A stretch of DNA of 12,370 bases. Origin: an uncultured Corynebacterium sp. (GTDB lineage: Bacteria; Actinomycetota; Actinomycetes; Mycobacteriales; Mycobacteriaceae). The position numbers and the translations under genes were made by a program. The notes below the pieces were generated by a model. The model made no database searches and was not told the origin of the DNA. It saw nothing but the letters and a program-made list of their open reading frames with translations. Positions 6,727 through 11,899 of this stretch are shown piece after piece. The stretch is from contig CAMILJ010000049.1 of NCBI GenBank assembly GCA_946222625.1, forward strand, positions 1 to 12,370, given 5' to 3'. Within the stretch, counting starts at the first letter, position 1. Each line of letters opens with the position of its first letter.

Positions 6727-8218
6727 GAGATTCCTTTGTTGTGCTGCCAAGGCAGCGGTTGAGTGAGTGTGCATTGAAACGCATTAGATCGAGATACGTC
6801 GGTACGGCGTCATCGAGGGTGTCACCGTAAATGGGGCACACCGCCACCCCGAGGGAATCGGCGGCCTCCCTAATGACGTCTGCACTGGCTTGTTGGGTCG
6901 GTTCCACGAACACCGCGGGAAGCTGGAGGTTCTCCAAGGTGCGACGCAGAGCAATGACATCGCGCGGCGAGGGCTCGATGGCCGGGTTGGGGCTAACGAA
7001 ACCCGCGATATCAATGCCGTAGCCTTGCTCCAGGTAGGCGTAGCCATGGTGGGGCGTAACCAGGTGGCGGTTGCGCTCAGGAATGGCAGAGATGAGCTGC
7101 CGGACTTCGTCGTCAACGTCCCGCACCTGTGTGATGTAGTCCTGTGCGCGGGCGCGGTAGTCCGCACCGTGTGAGGGGTCCGCCTGTGCAAGCTGCTCAG
7201 CGATGACCTCGGTGAAACTGACAACGTTGGCGGCGTTATGCCACAGATGTGGGTCTACTTCGCCGTGAATGTGCTTGCCCAACACCGCCTGCGGCAGGAG
7301 ATAGGTCTCATCCCCGGGCCGGCCCAAGAAACGGTAAGAGGGATCCGGCGGGATCTCCTGCAACGCGGAGTTCGGGACGCGCAACACCGTGGTCTTCGGA
7401 TCAAAATGCTCGCCTTGATCCTCCAAGTCGAGTTTTCCCGTAGCCATGTCCGCGGTGATATCCACGTGGCCAGCAACGAGCTCACGCATTCCCGCAGGGG
7501 CGCTAACGCCTACCGCCACCGTGAACTCCTGCGGGGTGCTGTTGGTAGCGCCAAAGCTCAGCCGGTAAATTCCGGGCCTGTTGAAAGCCCAGGAAACGTG
7601 CGTGTGAGCGTTGGCTGGCAGCGTCGTGGAATCCTCGCGCGGATCTATCCCATCGGCGCTGTTAAAGAGCGGCTCAGGTGTACCGAACGTAGATACCACG
7701 TAGGCCGCGACATCGCCGGGTCCATCCACATCGAGCAGACGCATGTCGACGCTCGTGGTACCTGGGGCTGCGTTGCGCACACGCAATCCCAGCCACACGG
7801 CATCGAGCGCGATGTTCTCCACCAGCGGGACGAGCTTCGCGCCGCGGGTGGATGCTTGGTCCGCCACTTCAGTGACGGGCGCATCCGATGACTCCTTCAT
7901 GGACTTCAACAGATTCTGTGGCTCGAGAAGAAACCCGTTGGACAGTAGTACGTCTGCGTTTGCGATGTCCCGCACCGAGCGCAGGCTCGGTTCGAAGGTA
8001 TGGGGATCCTTTCCCGCGGGGATCAAGGTCGTCACCGTGGCGTCATTTCCGGCCACATGCTTGGCGACGTCCCCCAGTATCGGCGTCGTCGCCACCACCT
8101 TCACCTTTGCATCGTCTCCGCTGGCGGAGCTCGCGCAGCCACTCACCATGGACGCGCCGAGAAAGATGGCGGAAAGAACCGCGGTGCACTGCATGCGAGT
8201 GCGTCCTTTCCGAGGCAT
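6719..8218 (-). CDS. Metal-type ABC transporter solute-binding lipoprotein with inserted choice-of-anchor M domain
   Basis: A 499-residue lipoprotein of the cluster A-1 (ZnuA/MntC/PsaA) class. A basic n-region (MPRKGRTR) and hydrophobic core lead to the lipobox VSGC with C28 as the lipidation site. The N-lobe has DPHTFEP (H73); the C-lobe restarts at DPHLWHN (H324), then TPHHGYAYLEQGYG (H390/H391) and YGDTLDD (D466), which supply a His/His/His/Asp-type metal site. Between the lobes, at about 133-315, sits roughly 180 residues related to the surface-protein domain, with its halves in reversed order. Usual family members are near 300 residues, so the insertion accounts for the extra length. The ATG at 8218 overlaps the upstream stop by one base (TGATG) and has GAAGGGA 8 bases upstream. 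A second ATG at 8194 also has a good site (GAAAGGA, 9 bases) but would lack the basic n-region. Confidence 0.88.
   Translation of the reverse strand: MPRKGRTRMQCTAVLSAIFLGASMVSGCASSASGDDAKVKVVATTPILGDVAKHVAGNDATVTTLIPAGKDPHTFEPSLRSVRDIANADVLLSNGFLLEPQNLLKSMKESSDAPVTEVADQASTRGAKLVPLVENIALDAVWLGLRVRNAAPGTTSVDMRLLDVDGPGDVAAYVVSTFGTPEPLFNSADGIDPREDSTTLPANAHTHVSWAFNRPGIYRLSFGATNSTPQEFTVAVGVSAPAGMRELVAGHVDITADMATGKLDLEDQGEHFDPKTTVLRVPNSALQEIPPDPSYRFLGRPGDETYLLPQAVLGKHIHGEVDPHLWHNAANVVSFTEVIAEQLAQADPSHGADYRARAQDYITQVRDVDDEVRQLISAIPERNRHLVTPHHGYAYLEQGYGIDIAGFVSPNPAIEPSPRDVIALRRTLENLQLPAVFVEPTQQASADVIREAADSLGVAVCPIYGDTLDDAVPTYLDLMRFNAHSLNRCLGSTTKESHV
7274..7822 (-). other. Choice-of-anchor M domain inserted in the binding protein, apparently circularly permuted
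   Basis: These codons (about residues 133-315) separate the first and second metal-ligand histidines of the binding protein. The first part holds motifs that normally lie in the second half of the domain: VWLGLRV, then DGPGDV, then NAHTHVSWAFNRPGIY. The second part holds those that normally come first: AGHVDIT, a TVLRVPNSAL stretch, YRFLGRPG and YLLPQ. The break falls between LPQ and WLG, which are adjacent in the anchored proteins. Boundaries are by eye and could shift by ten residues or so. Confidence 0.7.
8204..8210 (-). promoter_or_regulatory. Second ribosome-binding site inside the binding-protein signal region
   Basis: GAAAGGA lies 9 bases before an in-frame ATG at 8194 and 24 bp downstream of the preferred start at 8218. 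The surrounding bases resemble the initiation region of the preceding gene at 9357-9374: both read GAAAGGAC, then R, then CACT, and end in a start codon followed by CA. It may be the true start, a secondary start, or a relic of a duplicated initiation region. Confidence 0.4.
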
Positions 8219-9357
8219 CAGTCGCGTCCCTTCAGCAGTGCGAGGCGCGCTAGCGCCAGGCCCAGCACAAGCATGCCCAGGCCGAGGATGCCGATGCCCC
8301 ACGGCAGCAGGTTTTGCCCGCTGTCGTAGTAGCCGGCCGCAGCCACCGTGTCCACATTCTCCCTGTCGGTGGCCTCGGCGGATCGGTGAGAAGGCTTGCG
8401 CTCCTTCCTTTCCCCACGAGCTGTGCGGTCTTTACGCTCCTTGTTGTGGACCTGTTGCTTGGTGTCTTTGGCACCGGCAGCGGGGGCCGATCCGAGGGCA
8501 GCGCCTCCAGGGCTTCCGGCTCCACTGTTTCCAGCGTGAGAGCGGGAATCGGAGTTGGAGGAAGCAGGTTGCTCAGGGGAGGCGTCGCCTTGCACTTCCT
8601 CGCGGTTATCTTCGGCACCGTCAGTACCATCACCGACGCTGGATTCCTCGTCCCCGGACTCCTGCGGCGCGGCGTCACCATCGCCGACATCCCAGGTATA
8701 GGTGACCTGATTACTCGTATCGCCGTTGGATTCCGCTTGGACAGTCATGGTGTAGATACCAGGTTCACTAAAAGCCCAGTTAACGTGGCGATGCGCCGGG
8801 TAAGCCTGATTGATGACGTCACCGGACACCAAGTCGAGCTCGCCGGCGTTCGTGACCGGTTGAATATCGCCAAAGCCTGCGGTTTCGAAGATGAAGACAT
8901 CACCAGGCCCAGTGACCTCGACGAATTCGAAGTTAACGTCTTTGTAGCCAGCAGATTGTGCCGCTTGGGTATCCCAACCCGGCCAGAGCAGCGAGCTGTC
9001 TTGGGTTTGGGGGAGGTAATACGTGGGTATACCAATGCCGTCGATGCGCTCGGTCGCCTCGCTCCATGCTTCTTCTGCGACTTTGAGGATGACATCGTTA
9101 CCGGGCCTGACGACGCCACTACCGGTGACGTCTTCCTTCATCGACAGCGTCAGTTGACCGCCCGGCGCGGAGACATAAAAGGCATCGACATGTCCGGAAT
9201 CGATGAGCTCGCTATCCGCTCGCGCCGCAGCCGGGGAGCCAAGGACGGCCACAAACAATGTCGCGACAATGGTGAACACAGCGGCGCTGGTCTTCAGCAG
9301 TGCACTGTTCTGGCGCACGTTCAGGCCCTGAGCAGCGCGTGGTGGTGTGGAGTGCAA
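8218..9357 (-). CDS. Choice-of-anchor M surface protein, membrane anchored
   Basis: A 379-residue exported protein if it starts at TTG 9357. That TTG has GAAAGGA ten bases upstream (9368-9374), overlapping the previous stop; an in-frame GTG at 9318 would keep the whole signal peptide but has only a weak AGGG. The signal peptide ends near ARA47. The domain shows SGHVDAFY (H56), LPQTQ and LWPGWDTQ (115-131), GPGDV, and AHRHVNWAFSEPGIY with H189 and H191. A long acidic, then Gly/Ala-rich, then Lys/Arg-rich linker leads to a C-terminal membrane helix and the tail LLKGRD. There is no LPXTG. The frame remains open far upstream, but that part lies inside the neighbouring gene and has coding composition only in the other frame. 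Probable role: surface partner of the ABC transporter; the ligand is unknown. Confidence 0.82.
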   Translation of the reverse strand: MHSTPPRAAQGLNVRQNSALLKTSAAVFTIVATLFVAVLGSPAAARADSELIDSGHVDAFYVSAPGGQLTLSMKEDVTGSGVVRPGNDVILKVAEEAWSEATERIDGIGIPTYYLPQTQDSSLLWPGWDTQAAQSAGYKDVNFEFVEVTGPGDVFIFETAGFGDIQPVTNAGELDLVSGDVINQAYPAHRHVNWAFSEPGIYTMTVQAESNGDTSNQVTYTWDVGDGDAAPQESGDEESSVGDGTDGAEDNREEVQGDASPEQPASSNSDSRSHAGNSGAGSPGGAALGSAPAAGAKDTKQQVHNKERKDRTARGERKERKPSHRSAEATDRENVDTVAAAGYYDSGQNLLPWGIGILGLGMLVLGLALARLALLKGRD

Positions 9358-9373
9358 TCGAAGTGTGTCCTTT

Positions 9374-10528
9374 CTAGCGGGGAAGCAGGCCAGTGAAGCG
9401 CGCCGCAATTTGGTCGCGGTGATCGTTGTAGAAGTTGAGGAAACCTTGGAAGATGATGGCCAAGACAACCGGGAGCACAAGCCCCCACAGGCCCTCGAGC
9501 TTGGGCACAGAGGATGACTTGTCCTTCTGGCCACCAGGCTGGTTATCGCCTGGTTTATCTCCGGGCTTCTCGTCACCTGGCTTCGGGGTGTCTTCACCTT
9601 CGTTTCCGTCCTTCGAGTTCGCACAGTCTTTGATTGCGGCATCGCCCGCTGCGACGGTAAGCGTTTGGGGAGCAGAGGAGATGTCCTTGCCCTCTGTGGT
9701 CGTGGCCGAATAGGTGACCTCAAGCTTGTAAATGCCTGGCTTGGTAAACGCCCAATTGGTGTGGGTGTGCGAAGCAAAAGTTGTCTCGATGGAGTAGTCA
9801 CCCTCGGCGGAATTGATCAGCGGGGTGAAAACCTTGCCCAAGCCTTCGGCAGTGAAAAGGCCTACCTGCGCACCCTCTGGCATCTCCACGGGCTTGATGT
9901 TGAGCGTGACTTTGCCGTCTTTATAGTCCTTGTAGTTGAGGGCCTGGGTGTTATAGCCCGGCCAGATGATGCTCTGCTCCTGGGTTTGTGGAAGGAGGAA
10001 GAACTTTTCCTTGCCTAGGTAATCGAAGTCCTTGCCGTTGAGCGCGGCGGGGCGGGAGCGCAGGGCGTTGTCGTGCACTGCGAGGACGACGTCATCAAGC
10101 GGGCGCTCGACGGTCTTCTTATCCACGATGGCCGTTTCATCTTTCAAGCGGGTGAGGAAGTCATCGCCGTCATGGGTGACCGCAATGTCGACGTGGCCGC
10201 GGTCAAGCACCACTTTGTCAGCACAGGTGCCAGTGTGTTCCCTCGCGTTCGGTTTAGGAGTGTCATCCGGGGCTGGCGCAGGAGCCTGAGCCCCAGCGCC
10301 GAGTTTGCCAGCTCCCTCGTATTTTTGGCCGAAGGCGAAATTGTCGGTCAGCGTGATGCTGCCGGAGTCTTGCGTGATGCTCGGGTGCGGAAGAATATCG
10401 AGGCGCACGGTATTGCCGTTGAAGTTTGCATCGGCACCGACGACAAATTCCGCGCGGCCGCGGGTGATCGTGCCGTCGAAATCGATGTCCGGAAGCGAGC
10501 TTCCCTTGCTAAAGAAGCCACCGTGCAC
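9374..10528 (-). CDS. Anchored C-terminal half of a split choice-of-anchor M protein (no signal peptide)
   Basis: 384 codons from a GTG at 10528, which has GGAAGG only 4 bases upstream. Residues 1-75 continue a beta-rich segment begun in the upstream gene. A Pro/Ala linker follows, then a choice-of-anchor M domain: RGHVDIAV (H112), LLPQTQ and IIWPGYNTQ at 178-195, and ASHTHTNWAFTKPGIY with H254 and H256. C102 and C302 bracket the domain. A PGDKPGD-type spacer leads to a membrane helix at about 347-367 and a basic tail. The protein has no signal peptide of its own. Its frame is the same as that of the upstream gene, separated only by TAA at 10544-10546, so this is best read as the second half of one original protein. 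Re-initiation at the GTG would give a product that should not be exported. Confidence 0.75.
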   Translation of the reverse strand: MHGGFFSKGSSLPDIDFDGTITRGRAEFVVGADANFNGNTVRLDILPHPSITQDSGSITLTDNFAFGQKYEGAGKLGAGAQAPAPAPDDTPKPNAREHTGTCADKVVLDRGHVDIAVTHDGDDFLTRLKDETAIVDKKTVERPLDDVVLAVHDNALRSRPAALNGKDFDYLGKEKFFLLPQTQEQSIIWPGYNTQALNYKDYKDGKVTLNIKPVEMPEGAQVGLFTAEGLGKVFTPLINSAEGDYSIETTFASHTHTNWAFTKPGIYKLEVTYSATTTEGKDISSAPQTLTVAAGDAAIKDCANSKDGNEGEDTPKPGDEKPGDKPGDNQPGGQKDKSSSVPKLEGLWGLVLPVVLAIIFQGFLNFYNDHRDQIAARFTGLLPR

Positions 10529-10543
10529 GTAGCCTTCCAGGTT

Positions 10544-10546
10544 TTA
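10544..10546 (-). other. In-frame TAA interrupting one large surface-protein frame
   Basis: On the minus strand the frame reads ILEAAG, TAA, then NLEGYVHGGFF without any shift. The segment before it carries a signal peptide but no membrane anchor; the segment after it carries an anchor but no signal peptide. Joined, they would be a 783-residue protein plus one residue at the stop. A single change such as CAA to TAA would explain it. A sequencing error or programmed readthrough are the alternatives. Confidence 0.75.
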
Positions 10547-11728
10547 ACCGGCTGCCTCCAGGATGATGCGGGTGGCGTCTTCGCCCTCCGGAACAGCGCG
10601 CGCAGACAGCCCCGTGTCAGATAGCGAAACCTCTTCTCCGGAGAAGAGCTGGCGGGGGTTAGTGGTTTCGGTCCAGGAGTCCGCAGACGTCTTCGAGGTG
10701 GTGGAAAGCTCAGCGCTTTCAGAATAGGCGAGCTCCTCGCTCACCCAGCGCGGGCTGCCGTCCTCCGGGGTGTACACAGCTTGGATTGTTGAGGCCTCGG
10801 GGCCTAGGAACTCGTCAAAGTGGGCTTTCCCGTCGGTAACGGGCAGGTCGGTGAGGAAGTAGCCGTCGATAAGCAACGTGAGCGTGCCGTTACTGCCCCC
10901 GGTGAAGTCGATGGAGGAAAGCCGCTCGTCGCCAAATTTGTCACGGGACTTGGTAGGGGCGATGCGCAGACGGTAGTCCTTCTGGCTGGCATCCCCCGCG
11001 GATGCCTGCTCAAAGCGCTCTTTGAGGGAAGGCGTTTTTTCATCAACGGGCCGCTGTCCGCCGACTTGGATCGACGTGGTCGTGGGCTGGGAGGTAATCA
11101 ATGAACCATCCTTGCCCCGCGCGCTCGTTTGATAGGTGAGCTCATAGCGTCCAGGTTTAGAAAATACGGTGTAGTTGTGGGTATGCGTGCCACTAGTCAG
11201 CCAGGCGGAATGCGGAGCGCCCTCGGTGGTTCCAAAGAAACGCTGCAGTCCGCCGGGGCCGGGGTAGTAGCCAAACATCTCGACATCGCCGGGTCCGTCA
11301 ACACTTAAGAGATCCAGGGAAGCAATGTTGTCGCGGAAGTCGTCAACAGGCAGCTCTGTGTCGGCGCCAAAGCCCATCCACACCGGGTCCAGGCTGCCCT
11401 GCACGCTGGCAGGGGCCATGTAATAGGTTTCGCCCGGCTTCCCCAGGAAGGAGAGCGCAGGGTCCTGCGGCACGGTGAACTGGTATTGGTTCGTGCCGTT
11501 TTGGTCCCAGCCTTTGCCTACCCACGTGACGGTGTCGGCGAGATCGTGGTCGGACTCAGCTGAATGGCTCTTGAGGTTGAGAGCATTGCCCTCCCAGAAA
11601 GCTTTGGGGGAATCGATGTGAGTTTGAGTGGCCACGTGTTTGCCGTCGTCAGGACCGGCTACGGCGGTAGCGGGGGAGAAGAGAAGTGTAGCGCAGGTAA
11701 GCAGCGCCACGGAGCGAGTTCGAGCCAC
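10544..11728 (-). CDS. Exported N-terminal half of a split choice-of-anchor M protein
   Basis: 394 residues, first gene of the operon. The GTG at 11728 is preceded by GAAAGG nine bases upstream. A signal peptide runs to AVA24. The domain at about 35-225 is the most divergent of the six: QTHID replaces GHVD, MAPAS replaces the LPQTQ pattern, VWMGFGADT replaces WLGWNTQ, and THTHNYTVFSKPGRY lacks the usual Trp. GPGDV is retained at 145-149. After a charged linker come Ig-like beta segments, for example GTLTLLIDGYFL followed by VTDGKAHF and IQAVYTPEDG. The frame stops at TAA 10546 and continues in the same frame in the next gene. On its own this product should be secreted and released, because it has no anchor. 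Confidence 0.8.
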   Translation of the reverse strand: MARTRSVALLTCATLLFSPATAVAGPDDGKHVATQTHIDSPKAFWEGNALNLKSHSAESDHDLADTVTWVGKGWDQNGTNQYQFTVPQDPALSFLGKPGETYYMAPASVQGSLDPVWMGFGADTELPVDDFRDNIASLDLLSVDGPGDVEMFGYYPGPGGLQRFFGTTEGAPHSAWLTSGTHTHNYTVFSKPGRYELTYQTSARGKDGSLITSQPTTTSIQVGGQRPVDEKTPSLKERFEQASAGDASQKDYRLRIAPTKSRDKFGDERLSSIDFTGGSNGTLTLLIDGYFLTDLPVTDGKAHFDEFLGPEASTIQAVYTPEDGSPRWVSEELAYSESAELSTTSKTSADSWTETTNPRQLFSGEEVSLSDTGLSARAVPEGEDATRIILEAAG

Positions 11729-11737
11729 AGTATGGAA

Positions 11738-11743
11738 CCTTTC
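11738..11743 (-). promoter_or_regulatory. Ribosome-binding site of the first operon gene
   Basis: GAAAGG on the minus strand, nine bases before GTG 11728. It supports the GTG as the start and shows that this operon, unlike its flanking core genes, uses a leadered mRNA. Confidence 0.6.
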
Positions 11744-11759
11744 TTCAGTTCTGTCGAGA

Positions 11760-11785
11760 GAATTCCACTATAGGTAATGGAAATC
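11760..11785. promoter_or_regulatory. Imperfect palindrome overlapping the operon promoter, possible operator
   Basis: The core is TTCCA, ten bases, TGGAA (11763-11782), with further matching pairs inside (TA/TA) and at the edges (GA/TC). The octamer TTCCACTA at 11763-11770 recurs as its reverse complement TAGTGGAA at 11824-11831. The site does not look like the DtxR box as I remember it. Given the genes downstream, a metal-responsive repressor is a reasonable guess, but no regulator is identified. Confidence 0.35.
11767..11772 (-). promoter_or_regulatory. Probable -10 box of the transport operon
   Basis: TATAGT on the minus strand is a strong TANNNT match. A transcription start near 11760 would give a 5' leader of about 30 nt, including the GAAAGG site. 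The -35 region is unclear; TTACTG with an 18-bp spacer is a poor match. The box lies within an imperfect palindrome (11760-11785), so a bound repressor would cover it. Confidence 0.5.
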
Positions 11786-11798
11786 AATGCCAGTAAGG

Positions 11799-11815
11799 CT
11801 GGATTGAAATCCCAG
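11799..11815. repeat. Short inverted repeat in the divergent intergenic region
   Basis: CTGGATT and its complement, with one extra base in the second arm, are separated by two or three bases. The loop is too small for a stable RNA hairpin, so if functional it would be a DNA-binding site lying upstream of the transport-operon promoter. Random occurrence cannot be excluded. Confidence 0.25.
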
Positions 11816-11886
11816 TTCACGCTTAGTGGAAACCGGGTTCAATTACCCCCAAGTGGGGCGGGAGGTGCAGCAACTCAGCGCTGAAC

Positions 11887-11892
11887 TACGAT
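11887..11892 (+). promoter_or_regulatory. Probable -10 box of a leaderless gltX promoter
   Basis: TACGAT (TANNNT) ends seven bases before the ATG at 11900, the same spacing as at odx. No Shine-Dalgarno sequence is close to this ATG; the nearest, GGGAGG, is more than 25 bases upstream. An in-frame ATG at 11891 lies inside the box and is therefore unlikely to be used. Confidence 0.5.
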
Positions 11893-11899
11893 GGTTGAC

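Noticed and set aside
8314..9396. Long plus-strand open frame opposite the 8218-9357 surface protein.
   Set aside because: The minus-strand product has a signal peptide, conserved domain and membrane anchor; the plus-strand product has none and shows no convincing start signals.
9540..9600. PGDEKPGDKPGDNQPGG codons as a DNA repeat or collagen-like domain.
   Set aside because: Only a few imperfect units are present; it is best read as a flexible spacer before the membrane helix.
9358..9801. N-terminal extension of the 8218-9357 frame.
   Set aside because: It lies inside the coding sequence of the neighbouring gene, is Arg/Ser/Thr/Pro-rich without motifs, and would bury the signal peptide. 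The TTG at 9357 with GAAAGGA is preferred.
2866..11728. LPXTG-type sortase signals in the surface proteins.
   Set aside because: None of the C-termini contains LPXTG or an obvious variant; all end in a membrane helix with a basic tail.
11847..11858. CCCC-AAGT-GGGG as a terminator or operator.
   Set aside because: The stem is four base pairs without a T-tract and lies between two divergent starts, where no terminator is expected.
11729..11899. A DtxR iron box near the operon promoter.
   Set aside because: No stretch matches the TTAGGTTAGSCTAACCTAA type as I remember it; the palindrome present has different arms.
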